From positions 2,179,501 to 2,243,500 of the forward strand of contig SDUX01000006.1 of NCBI GenBank assembly GCA_008729055.1: DNA of 64,000 nt. Direction: 5' to 3'. The notes under the pieces were generated by a model. That model was not told the DNA's origin. It was given only the letters and a program-made list of their open reading frames with translations, and did not search any database. Numbering within the stretch: position 1 is the first letter of the stretch; each line of letters opens with the position of its first letter. Made by a program: the position numbers and the translations under genes. Shown one piece after another: positions 22,103 through 32,325 of this stretch. This stretch comes from Pyropia haitanensis (lineage: Eukaryota; Rhodophyta; Bangiophyceae; Bangiales; Bangiaceae).

Positions 22103-25100
22103 ATGCTGACCAAGTTTGAGACCAAGAGCAACCGCGTGAAGGGCCTGGCCTTTCATCCGCAGCGGCCATGGGTGCTGTCGAGCCTCCACAATGGTGCCAT
22201 CCAGCTGTGGGACTATCGAATGGGCACGCTCATTGACCGCTACGACGAGCACGAAGGTACGTGGGCTACTCGTAGTGCACGTTGGGGAGCATGCTTTGGC
22301 GGCCTATGTGCGTGCTGCAGATGCGGCTGCGGCGGTAGATCCTGTGCCGTGTGATCCGTATTGGTGTCTGACTGAGTGCTCCCGACCGTACCGTGGTCTG
22401 TTTCACCAGTTCTTTCTCATGGCTACCTTTTTCCCGTGTCTTGTTTCCTTTGTTCGTTCTGTCACCGCTCGCTGACGAGCAGGCCCCGTGCGGAGCATTG
22501 ACTTCCACCCCACCCAGCCCCTATTTGTGAGCGGTGGCGATGACTACAAGATCAAGGTGTGGAACTACAAGCTGCGGCGCTGTATCTTCACGTTGACAGG
22601 CCACCTGGACTACATCCGGACGGTGTCGTTCCACCCCGAGAGCCCGTGGATTGTGTCGGCGTCGGACGACCAGACGGTGCGGATTTGGAACTGGCAGAAC
22701 AGGTCGTGCCTGGCGGTGCTGTCGGGGCACAACCACTATGTCATGTCTGCGTCGTTCCACCCGGCAGAGGACCTGGTGGTGTCTGCGTCTCTGGACCAGA
22801 CGCTGCGTGTGTGGGACATCAGCGCGCTGCGCCAAAAGGCGGTGCGGCCGTCGGACATGATATCGTCGGTGCGGGGGCAACTACCTGCGAGCGTCAACGC
22901 GGACCTGTTTGGCACCATGGATGCGGCGGTACGTCACGTGCTGGAGGGGCACACGCGCGGTGTGAACTGGGCGGCGTTCCATCCGACGCTGCCTCTGATT
23001 GTGTCGGCTGGCGATGATCGTCACGTGAAGCTGTGGCGGATGTCCGACACCAAGGCGTGGGAGATGGACACGCTGCGGGGACATCTGAACAACGTTTCGT
23101 GTGCGCTCTTCCATCCGCGGGCGGACCTGGTAATGACAGCGTCGGAGGACAAGACGATCCGGGTGTGGGACCTGAATCGGCGGTCATGTATCCACACGTT
23201 CCGGCGGGAGGCGGACCGGTTTTGGATCCTGGCGGCGCACCCGACGGTGAACCTGATGGCGGCGGGCCACGACAATGGGATGCTGGTGTTCAAGCTGCAG
23301 CGCGAGCGGCCGGCGTACACGACGACGGACGCAGCCTTGATGTACGTCAAGGACCGGTACCTGCGGGTGCTGGACTTCAACAATGGGCGGGACTCGCCAC
23401 TGGCGACGGTGCGCCAGGCGACGGCGTCGATGTTTGACAGCAGTCCGTTCCTTGGCGGCGGCTTTGGAGGGGGCTCCTCCAGCTCCTCGTCAGGCGTGTC
23501 GCTGCAGCCGCCGCCGCGGTCGATGAGCTTCAACTCGGTGGAGCGGGCGGTGCTGCTCAACTATGATGCGGACGGGGGTTCGTACGAGCTGTTCACCAAC
23601 CTTTCCAAGGACGGGGTGTCGAGCAGCGGCTCTGGGAACGAGCCGGTAGCGGACATGCGGCGCGGGCGTGGGGTGTCTGCGGTGTTTGTGGGGCGCAACC
23701 GGTTTGCAGTGTTGGACAAGGCCAGTGGGATTGTGTCGGTGCGGGACCTGCGGAACGTGGAGACCAAGCAGGTGCCGTCGCCACTGCCGGGTGCGGACGC
23801 GCTGTTTGCGGCGGGCAACGGGTTTGTGCTGGTGCGTTCGGAGGAGCAGGTGGCGCTGCTGGATCTGCAGCAACGCAAGGTGGTGGCGGAGCTGGCGGCT
23901 ACGCACGTCAAGTACGTGGTGTGGAGCGACGGCATGAAGCGGGTAGCGCTGCTCGGGAAGCATGTGATCCTGATTGCGTCGCGGCGGCTGGAGCTGCTGG
24001 CGACGGTGCACGAGACGATCCGGGTGAAGTCTGCGGCGTGGGACGACTCGGGGGTGCTGCTGTACTCGACGCTGAACCACGTGAAGTACTGCTTGCCAAA
24101 CGGGGACTCGGGGACGGTGGCGACACTGCCGCACCCGCTGTACCTGACGCGTGTACGTGGACCGGCGCTGTGCTACCTGGACCGGGAGGGAGCGCCCGGC
24201 ATTCTCGCCATCGACCCGACCGAGTACGCGTTCAAGCTGCTGCTACTACGAAAGAGGTACGACGATGTGAAGCGGATGATTGCGGACAACCGGTTGCGCG
24301 GGCAGGCGATCATTTCGTACCTGCAGGCCAAGGGGTTCCCCGACGTGGCGTTGCACTTTGTGCGGGACGAGCCGACGCGGTTTGCGTTGGCGCTGGCGTC
24401 GGGGTCCATTGATGTGGCGCTGACGGCGGCGCAAGCGCTGGACGAGCCCGACGCGTGGCGGCAGCTGGCGTCGGAGGCCCTGCGGCAAGGGAATGTGGAA
24501 GTGGTGGAGCTGTGCTATCAGCGGGCAAAGGATCTGGACCGGCTGGCATTCCTGTATGTGATCACGGGGAACTTTGACAAGCTGACAAAGATGGCCAAGA
24601 TCGCGGCGGCGCGCGGTCAGGTGGCGGCGCGGTTCCAGATTGCCAACTACCTGGGTGACGTGACGTCGCGGGTGGGGCTGTTGAGAGACTGTGGGCAGCC
24701 GGCGCTCGCGCGGCTGACGGCGAGCGCACACGGGCTAACAGAGGAGCTCGCAGAGGAGCTGCCACCTGCCGTGGCGGGGGAGGACGGGGAGCCAGGGGAC
24801 GACAGCGGTGCGATTGCGGCTCGGACGGAAAACAGCTCGCTGCTGTTGCCGCCTGTGCCACTGTCGGACGAGCTGAACTGGCCGCTGCTATCAGTGTCGC
24901 GGGGCCTCTTCCAGCGGGATCCCAATGCGTCGGGCACATTTGAGGAGCCTCCGGCCGGGGACTACTACGAGGATGCGGCTGCGTTTGAGGCGAGCGAGCG
25001 GGATGGGGGTGACGAGGACGGGCCGACCAACGCGACGATATCGGCGGCACCCGCGGCGCCGGTGGTGGATCCGTTTGCAGCTGGCCTGGACGCGCCGAGT

Positions 25101-26192
25101 CCAACGCTGGACGCTGGCGGCGGGGGCTGGGGCGACGACCTGGACATGGACCTGCCGGGTGATGAGGGGCTCGGGGGCGCCAATGGGGGCGCCTTTGGCG
25201 GGGCGGACGAGGATGAATTCGGGACGGGCACTGGGGGTGGCGGCGGCGGCAGCGGCCAATACTATGTGCCGCCAACAGTGGGTGCGCCGGCATCTGTGCG
25301 GTGGACACGAGGTGCCAAGGTGGCTGGCGAGTTGGCGGCAGCGGGGGCGTTTGAAGAGGCGCTGGGTCTGCTGCGGCGACAGATTGGGCTTGTCGATGCC
25401 GCGCCGCTGCGTGACCCTCTGCGGGCGGCGTTCACCGCATCGCGGGGGGCGCTGCCGTCGGGGAGTGGGTTGCCGGCGGCAACTATCTTTTTCAGCCGCT
25501 CGGAGGAGCTGCCAGCGGTGGTGGCGGGCTCGCTGCTGTCGCTGCGGGAGCGGTTGCAGGCGGCGCAGGCGATGGTGACACAGGGCCGCTTCCGTGAGGC
25601 ACACCAGGCGATGGAAGGCATCCTGGCGGCGGTGCCTCTTCTGGTTGTGACGTCGCCACCAGAAGAGGCCGAGGCGACCAAGATCCTGTCCTACGCGCGC
25701 GAGTACGTGCTTGGGATGCAGCTGCAGATGGCACAGTCTGCGGCCAAGCGGAGTGGAGATGTGGCTCGGTGCTCCCAGGCGGCGGCGCTGTTCACCTTTT
25801 GCGGTCTGGCGCCCGGGCACGTGCAGCTGGCGCTCAAGGCGGCGATGAAGGTGGCGTACGGGGACAAGAACTTTGTGCTGGCGTCGACGTGCGCGCGGCG
25901 GCTGTTAGAGACGTCACCCAAACCCGAAGTGGCGGGCATGGCGCGCAAGATGATCCAGTTTTGCGACCGCAACCCGACCAACGCGGTAGAGGTGGACTGC
26001 GACGAGCGGCGGACGTTTGTGATTGACGCGGGCGGGCTGGTGCCCCTCTACGCGGGCGAGCCGCGTACCGTGTGTGGCTATTGCGGGGCGGTGTACGCGC
26101 CCGCGTCTGCGCCGTCGACGTGCAAGGTGTGCGGAATGGGGGGAGTGGGCGTGGCGGGTACGGGCCTCAAGGTTTTGTCAAGCACATCGTGA
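22103..26192 (+). CDS. COPA: coatomer subunit alpha, copy 2
   Basis: Second alpha-COP gene, opposite in strand to copy 1. Exon 1 is 22103-22256 (154 nt, like copy 1), donor GTACGT, intron 226 bp ending GACGAGCAG, exon 2 22483-26192; about 1287 residues. Same domain order: WD40 propeller, second propeller, solenoid, acidic Gly linker, C-terminal domain with the CGYC and CKVC pairs. Compared with copy 1, exon 2 shows only Ala in DAAVRH, LPLI in place of MPMM, and KVLSSTS at the end, whereas exon 1 carries Ala for Ser (HNGAIQLW), Tyr for Phe (DRYDEHE) and many silent changes in its second half. Introns differ in length and sequence. Both copies look intact and probably functional; the role is COPI coat assembly on Golgi membranes. 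Confidence 0.97.
22474..26171 (+). repeat. inverted repeat arm 2 (alpha-COP exon 2)
   Basis: Partner of 13623-17320 in inverted orientation, with a spacer of about 5.15 kb holding the EEP gene, both first exons and both introns. Confidence 0.95.
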
Positions 26193-26974
26193 TAAAACCG
26201 GTGCGGCAGCGACGCGTGCTTCTCTTGTGTATGCTACTTAGTCCTATTTTCGTTACTCTTGTTGCTCGCCATGGGACCTTCTCAGCAAGGCCTGAGCGGC
26301 CGCTTCTCAGCATAGCGTATTCTGGGTCGCCAGCTCGTCCTTGGCATCGTGGTGACCAGGCGTACTGCTGGTATCGACAAGGTGCCTTGACCGTTTGGAC
26401 GAGCCCACACGTCCTTGGCATCGTGGTGACCAGGCGTCCTGCCGGCTTTGACAGGGTGCCTTGTACATTTTGACGCGCCCACAGAAACCGTACGTCATCA
26501 GTTTTGGCCCGTGTGCAATACGCTGACAATTGGATTAGACGCAAGTAACGGATGGAATTGTGGACTCACCAACATGATGCCCGCACCTCGTCACATCTGT
26601 GCACTGTGAACCCTGATGGGCACGTGATGTTTCAACCCCCCTCGGACGACGCAATTTGAACTCGGCGATGGAGGGAGGTGTCATCCTCGATGAAGAAGTG
26701 CAGTGGCAGGGTCTGCTTTGTTCGCTTCTGCTCACGTGTGCCGCCGCTTGCGGTCGCCCGCCGCCCCGCCTCTGTCGTCGTTGGCTATCCATCGCTCGCC
26801 GTCGCGGTGGATACGATCTCCGGCCGTGCTCATCGCGGCTGCCAGCACTGACATCCCGCCCGTCACTGGCTGGCATCTACACCAGCCCGCTCGGCCGCGG
26901 CCGCATCCACTGTGCTCTGTCGGCGTCGCCCCTCCCTCCCTCTCCACGCTACGAGTGCGCCGCCGCTTGCTACC
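26193..26974. other. intergenic, lower GC
   Basis: Spacer between alpha-COP copy 2 and the ankyrin gene. It contains a 74-bp tandem duplication (listed) and probably the ankyrin promoter with pyrimidine-rich 5' leader near 26750-26960. No gene recognised. Confidence 0.5.
26336..26483. repeat. 74-bp tandem duplication
   Basis: Two adjacent units (26336-26409, 26410-26483). The first 28 bases are identical (beginning CGTCCTTGGCATCGTGGTGA) and the rest is roughly three-quarters identical. Confidence 0.9.
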
Positions 26975-29029
26975 ATGGCCACCGGTCGGGACATGATCGA
27001 CGTGGCGGGTCCCGACGGGGAGACCCCCCTGTACGCGGCGGCCACCAACGGCCACGCCGGCATCGTGGACGTGCTCCTCTCGGGCGGCGCGTCGGTCAAC
27101 GCAGCCAAGTGCAACGGCTACACGCCGCTGCACGCGGCGGTATCGCGCGGCCACCGGCGCATCGTCGAGGCGCTGCTGGCCAAGCGCGCGGACGTGGACG
27201 CGGCCGCCGACGAGGGCGTCACGCCCCTCCACCTGGCCGTCTCGTCGGGCAAGCGGCGGCTCGTCGACGCGCTGCTCAGCCGCGGCGCGGCGGTCAACGC
27301 ACCGGCCGATACGGGCGCCACGGCGCTGCACCTGGCCGCCGCCGCCGCGGCGGCGCACCCGTCGGCGGCGGCGGCGTCGCTGTTTGGCGCGCTCCTGGCG
27401 CGCGGCGCGGACGTGCGCGCCGCCGCCGCGGGCGGCGTCACGCCGCTGCACCTGGTCGCGGCGGCGGGGCTGCGGGAGCTGGTCGAGTCGCTCCTCGCGC
27501 GCGGCGCGCCGGTCAACGCGCGCACCCGCCGGGCGGGCGCGACGCCGCTCTACCTCGCCGCCCAGTCGGGCCACGGCGGGGTGGTGCACGCGCTGCTGTC
27601 GCGGCGCGCCGACGGGGACATCCCGTCGGCGCACGGCGTGACGCCCGTGTGGGTGGCTGCTCAAAACGGGCACGTGCTCGTCGTCAAGGCGCTGTTGGCC
27701 AAGAAAAAGGTGGCGGGCACGGCCACGGCCGGCACCGCCGCGGCCGCCGCCGCGTCGGTGGCGGTCGCCGCCGCCGACGGCGCGACGCCGCTGCACGCCG
27801 CCGCGCGCGGCGGCCACGACGCGGTCATCAACGCGCTGGCGGCGGCGGGCGGGGCGGTCGACGCGACGACGACGGCGGGGGGGGCGACGCCGCTCCACGT
27901 GGCTGCGTGGCACAACCAGGTGCGCGCGGCGGACGCGCTGCTGGCCAAGGGCGCCGACGCGGCGGCGGTGACGGCGGCGGGCTGGACGGCGCTGCACCTG
28001 GCCACCGCGCGCGACGCGGCGGGGATGGTGGAGGTGCTCCTCTCCGCGCCGCGGCCGCCGCCGGTGGACGCGGCGGGGCCGGGCGGCTTCACGCCTCTCC
28101 ACACCGCCGCCCGCCGCGGGTGCGTGCCGGTCGTGACCTCGCTGCTCAGCGCGGCGGCTGCGGCGGGGGCGGCGACGACGACGGCGGCGGCGGCGGCGGC
28201 GGTGGTGGACGCGACGGCCGCGACCGCGGCCGCGTCGGGCATCACGCCGCTGCACGTGGCCGCCGCGGCGGGCCACGCCGCCACCGTCTCGGCGCTGCTA
28301 CGGGCTGGCGCGGCGGTTGGCGCCGCGACGAGCGGCGGCACGACCGCGTTGCATGCGGCCGCCGCGGCGGGCGCGGTCGACGTTGTCGCCCTGCTGCTGC
28401 GCGCGGGTGCGGACGTGGCGGCGGCGGACGAGAGCGGCGGCACGCCGCTGCACGCGGCGACGCGCGGCGGCCACGGGGGGGCGGTAGCACTGCTGCTGGC
28501 GGCGGGGGCGTCGACTGCGGTGCGCGACGGCGGCGGTATCACGCCGCTGGTGCTCGCCGCGACGCGCGGCCACACCGCGCTCGTCGACGTGATGCAGCAG
28601 GTGGCCGACGGGACCGACGCGGCGGAAAAGGAGCAGGCGGCGGAGCGGCGTGCGGCGTCGGCGGCGGCGGGGGGGGGTGGGGGGCAGGCGGCGGGGGGGG
28701 GCGGGGGGGAGGCGGCGGGGCTGGACGTCGGCCGAGCACGTGCGGCTGGGGGGGCAGCCGCGGGCGCCGCCGTCGACACCAGTGGCGGGCAGACCCCTGA
28801 CGCGGCGGCGGCGCCGGGGGGGCAGGCTGCCAAGGAGCAGAACGCAAAGGCTGCCGCTACCGCCGCCGCTGCCGCCGCCGCCGCGCCTGCAGGGGGGGCA
28901 CCGGCTGACGCGGCGGCTCCGTCCCCTCCGGCGAAGACGCCAGTGGCGGCGGCTGCACCCGCCGTGGCAAAGGCTGGGGGGCTGACCGCCGTGGCAAAGG
29001 CGGGGCGCTCGACCGCTGGTGCCGCCTGA
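26975..29029 (+). CDS. ankyrin-repeat protein, 15 repeats
   Basis: A 684-residue intact frame. The start at 26975 has a strong context (TACCATGGCC); an in-frame ATG/CTG-like start at 26912 is possible. From residue 16 to about 530 there are fifteen ankyrin repeats, each opening GxTPLH or a variant (GYTPLHAAVSRGHRRIVEAL, GVTPLHLAVSSGKRRLVDAL, GITPLHVAAAAGHAATVSAL). Three are interrupted by poly-Ala insertions (fourth, seventh, eleventh). The tail of about 150 residues is Ala/Gly/Pro low complexity with KAGGLTAVAKAGRS near the end. Ankyrin arrays are protein-binding scaffolds; no catalytic or membrane domain is attached, so partners are unknown. No signal peptide is seen, which suggests a soluble intracellular protein. 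Confidence 0.9.
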   Translation: MATGRDMIDVAGPDGETPLYAAATNGHAGIVDVLLSGGASVNAAKCNGYTPLHAAVSRGHRRIVEALLAKRADVDAAADEGVTPLHLAVSSGKRRLVDALLSRGAAVNAPADTGATALHLAAAAAAAHPSAAAASLFGALLARGADVRAAAAGGVTPLHLVAAAGLRELVESLLARGAPVNARTRRAGATPLYLAAQSGHGGVVHALLSRRADGDIPSAHGVTPVWVAAQNGHVLVVKALLAKKKVAGTATAGTAAAAAASVAVAAADGATPLHAAARGGHDAVINALAAAGGAVDATTTAGGATPLHVAAWHNQVRAADALLAKGADAAAVTAAGWTALHLATARDAAGMVEVLLSAPRPPPVDAAGPGGFTPLHTAARRGCVPVVTSLLSAAAAAGAATTTAAAAAAVVDATAATAAASGITPLHVAAAAGHAATVSALLRAGAAVGAATSGGTTALHAAAAAGAVDVVALLLRAGADVAAADESGGTPLHAATRGGHGGAVALLLAAGASTAVRDGGGITPLVLAATRGHTALVDVMQQVADGTDAAEKEQAAERRAASAAAGGGGGQAAGGGGGEAAGLDVGRARAAGGAAAGAAVDTSGGQTPDAAAAPGGQAAKEQNAKAAATAAAAAAAAPAGGAPADAAAPSPPAKTPVAAAAPAVAKAGGLTAVAKAGRSTAGAA

Positions 29030-30609
29030 GTGTGGCGGGCGGTGGTGGGAGCTGGTGACGGGCCCCTGCTCGCTGACCTGTCGTCTGCTGTCGGCACCAG
29101 GTGAGTCGATGCGGCATCTGTTGTTGGACGTCGTTTAGGGAGGACTGGTGGGCAGGACCGGCATAGTGATGTGGTGGGCACCAGCCGCATTGCCTGGGCG
29201 CCAACATGGGCGGACGCGGAGGTGGGCGGGCGCGGAGGTCGGCGGACGCGGAGGTGGGCGGGCTCGGGACCGTTTCACGGAGGTCACATTGTTCCGAGCT
29301 TTTTTGTACCATTTTTTTTCTCTCATACTCGTGTGCTGTCGGCCCATCACGACCGCATCGGCGCCGTCGGGGTGCTTACAGATCAACAAGAGGATGCCCT
29401 TGACCGACAGCCGGACTTGGCTGACAGCAAGTCTTTTATACTTTCATGTTTTTATTCAGAGTACCTGAATGACCACAGTACTGCTGACGGCTGACGACGG
29501 TGACGTTTCAACATGTGTTTTATCCTTGGTCTTGATCCAATTCCATGATCTATTCTTGAGCGCATCTGGGACGCACGGTGCGGCGCAGTCTGAGACGAGC
29601 CAGAACGTTGGTGGTCATGTGTGCTGTGCCTTCAGATGGTGCGCGTCAGAACACCATAGTAGCACGTCTTCCGTCACCGCTGACGTGGAGCAGACCGTTC
29701 GGACCGGACTCCTGTCTCTGCTGGTATGTCGTGGTGCTTTTGGCGTTTGGATCGGCGGTATGCGTATCTACATGGGAAGGGAGAGGCGAGCGACTGTTGC
29801 TGTTTGTGGCGTGTGGGCAACTACACGGGAGAGAGTACCAGGTCATCAGGCGCGCTGTTTTTGTTCGCGCAAAGTGCAGTGTGCACCCTGTCACCGTTTT
29901 TTTCTGACGGAGGGTGTCCGTGCTACGGGTGACCGAGAGTGAAGCATGGGCTTTAGTTTGAGCTGGCCAGGACGCAAGTGCATTTGTGCGCCGTGCCTGG
30001 TTTGCATGGAATGGGTTCAACAGTTGTTTTTTCTTGTCTCTCTTTTGCCGTGTGGTGCTGAGTGCTTTGCGTGACGCGTGTTGTCAGTGGACCCACCGTA
30101 CTGACTGGACGTTTGTGTCACCTCTGCTCTGGTGATCGATGTGTTTGGCACTGGTACCCATTGATTGTTTCTGTCCACAGGTGGTTTTGCTGCTGTGCGT
30201 CACCTAGACGGTGTTGACCGTCGTGATTGCTCTTTTCTTCGTGCTGGACGTTTCTGTGTTTGCTCAGACATTGTTGTAGTATTCTCCTGTCACTCTTGTT
30301 ACCCCCCGTCGAGTAGTGCCTCTGTCCAACAGCTCGATATTTCGGCGCCCTCGCGGACCGGTCTCGACGATGGAGCAGTGGCTTGGCAGCTTGCATCTGT
30401 GGAGCATATCCCGGTTACAGTTTTGTCACCCGGTAGGAGACGATGCAGCGTCCAGCACGTGCGCTTGTATGCCTGTGGAGATGTACGCGTTCACCGGCGG
30501 GTGTTGCAATGCCCACAGCAACCTCGCGAGTGGTGGACGAGACATGCCGTATCCCGCCCTCTCTGTGATGACCTCTCACCCGTATCCTACGCTCACCGAC
30601 CGCTCCCAC
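29030..30609. other. 1.6-kb spacer, lower GC
   Basis: Between the ankyrin gene and the 3' end of the methyltransferase gene, both ends being 3' ends. Several open frames on both strands have mixed, non-conserved content, and I recognise no gene. A 16-bp tandem repeat lies at 29208-29268 and a T run at about 29312-29321. Confidence 0.5.
29208..29268. repeat. 16-bp tandem repeat
   Basis: About 3.8 units of GGGCGGACGCGGAGGT with one or two changes per unit. Confidence 0.85.
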
Positions 30610-31833
30610 CTACAACTCCTGCTTGTCGACCCGTCGAGGCCCCTGACTTGGTGTCATCCTCCTCATCCGGGGCAACTTTTCCCCTGGCGCCCTCCTCCCC
30701 CACAAGCTGCTCCACGAACCGCCCACCGCCCGGCTGGCCAGATGGCCGCCCTGTAGCCATCCCCGAAGTGCCATCTTGGCCGCGGCCGCCATCCGCCGCG
30801 GCACCACCTCGCGCATGCGGCACACCCCCTTGGTCACACACACCGCCTCGCCGTGGCCAATCAGCTCCCGCACCACGTGGTTGGTCAGCAGGTCCCGCCG
30901 CACCCCCACCACGTCGGTCTGCAGCCACTGGAACATCCGGCGCTGGACGGCACAGAGGGCGGTCCACCACGGGTCGAGCTCCATCGGGAAGCCGCCCGCC
31001 ACAAACGCGTCGGTCGTGGCGGGCGGGCCACGGGTGGCGGTGGAGTAACCCCGGGGCGCGCCCCACGGGGCGAAGTCAAAGAGGGTAAACTGGGCGTCGA
31101 GGGCGGCCAGTAGGCGCTTCACGCGCTTGTTGCACGCAATCGCCTCGACCCACACGGACGCGACCGAGCCGCGGCCGAGCGCCCGCTTGGCGCCGTCCAC
31201 GACGGCGGCCTCCTCCCCCTGGATGTCCACCGCCAGCACCGCGACCGTCTCGGGCGCGCCGCCCGGCTCCGCCTCCAGCACCTCGTCCACCGTCACGGCG
31301 GTGACGGTCTCCACGCCCGCCTTGCCCGCGTTCTCATAGTTGACCGTCACCTCCCCACCCGACGTGGCCCCCGCGGCGGCGTGGACCATGCGGATGTCGA
31401 GGCCCTCCCGCGCGACCACGTCCTTCATGTGCGCGACAAAGTGGCTCAGCGGCTCGATGCCAATGACACGGTAGCCGGCGCGCGCCAGCGCAATCGCGTC
31501 CGACCCCCACTCCACCCCGACAATGACAATGGTGGCGGGGGGAGGCGCAAACAGGCGCGCCAGCCGCGCCTGGCTCCCCGTGTGGTGGAACGCATAGTGG
31601 GAGAGCCGCTGGTCGCGGAACAGGGGGGAGATGAGGCCAGCGGGAAAGAGCCTCGCGGACGGAGCCGTCTGGGTCAAAGACGCGGAGTCTGTGGGCGGGG
31701 GGGACGAGGGGGAGGAGGCGGAGGAGTCCGCCCTTGATGGAGCCACCAACAGCGGGAGCAGCAGGGGGAGTAGAAGCAGCGGAAGCGCCAGAGAGGTACG
31801 GCCGCAGGGGCGCCCCGAGTAGCGGGGACTCAT
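30610..31833 (-). CDS. FkbM-family methyltransferase, secreted or membrane-anchored
   Basis: An intact frame of 407 residues from ATG 31833 (an upstream ATG at 31842 adds three). Residues about 12-31 are a strongly hydrophobic Leu run (LALPLLLLPLLLPLLVAPSR), a signal peptide or type II anchor, so the enzyme likely acts in the secretory pathway. Then come the SAM-binding motif ATIVIVGVEWGSDAIALA with the acidic strand-2 end RVIGIEP, and the FkbM post-motif VLAVDIQGEEAAVVDGAKRA, followed by ASVWVEAIACNKRVKRLL. FkbM enzymes O-methylate sugars or other small acceptors; the substrate cannot be read from sequence. A cell-wall or extracellular polysaccharide acceptor would fit an alga with secreted methylated galactans, but that is inference. 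The gene is followed (same strand) upstream by a secreted adhesin-like protein gene. Confidence 0.8.
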   Translation of the reverse strand: MSPRYSGRPCGRTSLALPLLLLPLLLPLLVAPSRADSSASSPSSPPPTDSASLTQTAPSARLFPAGLISPLFRDQRLSHYAFHHTGSQARLARLFAPPPATIVIVGVEWGSDAIALARAGYRVIGIEPLSHFVAHMKDVVAREGLDIRMVHAAAGATSGGEVTVNYENAGKAGVETVTAVTVDEVLEAEPGGAPETVAVLAVDIQGEEAAVVDGAKRALGRGSVASVWVEAIACNKRVKRLLAALDAQFTLFDFAPWGAPRGYSTATRGPPATTDAFVAGGFPMELDPWWTALCAVQRRMFQWLQTDVVGVRRDLLTNHVVRELIGHGEAVCVTKGVCRMREVVPRRMAAAAKMALRGWLQGGHLASRAVGGSWSSLWGRRAPGEKLPRMRRMTPSQGPRRVDKQEL

Positions 31834-32325
31834 GACGAGCAACCACGGTCCCGCGCCGCCGTCTCACCGCTCGTCTGGTACTTGCTGGCGGTGATGCTGC
31901 TTGTCGGGCCAGTGGAACTCACCTTGGTCCGTACCCGCCGTGGAACTGCTTGCGTCGTTGCGGGCACAGAGCCATTTGGCGAGCCAGCTCTCCCCTGCTG
32001 GTGGCCAGCTGGCAGCAAGGACGCGCACGGAGCCGGAGACATGACTGGCGACGGCAGCAAACGATCGACCAATCGATCCACGGTCTGGCTTGACGGGCAA
32101 CGAGTGAGGCACTCGCGGAAGTACATACCGGCATCGTCGGCATCGGCCCCAGATGTATTTACAGTTCACAGTGAGGCACGATGGCTTTTCACCGCTTCGT
32201 GAGCCTCGTCACCACCTCTGCCTCGCGTTTTGTACGAGCTTCGTTGGCCGCCATGCTCCCACGAGACCGCTCACGCACGCACACTCCTCGATGCTCTGTA
32301 CCTACGCGTGTCCGCCGCCCGCCGC
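31834..32325. other. intergenic spacer
   Basis: Between two minus-strand genes: it should hold the methyltransferase promoter and the 3' end of the secreted protein gene. Lower GC; nothing specific recognised. Confidence 0.45.

Noticed and set aside
13623..26171. Inverted repeat as a transposon with terminal inverted repeats
   Set aside because: The arms are alpha-COP exon 2 itself, with no transposase or target-site duplication visible.
29469..30020. Coding frames around 29.5-30.0 kb on both strands
   Set aside because: Mixed lower-GC codon use unlike neighbouring genes and no conserved motif; treated as spacer.
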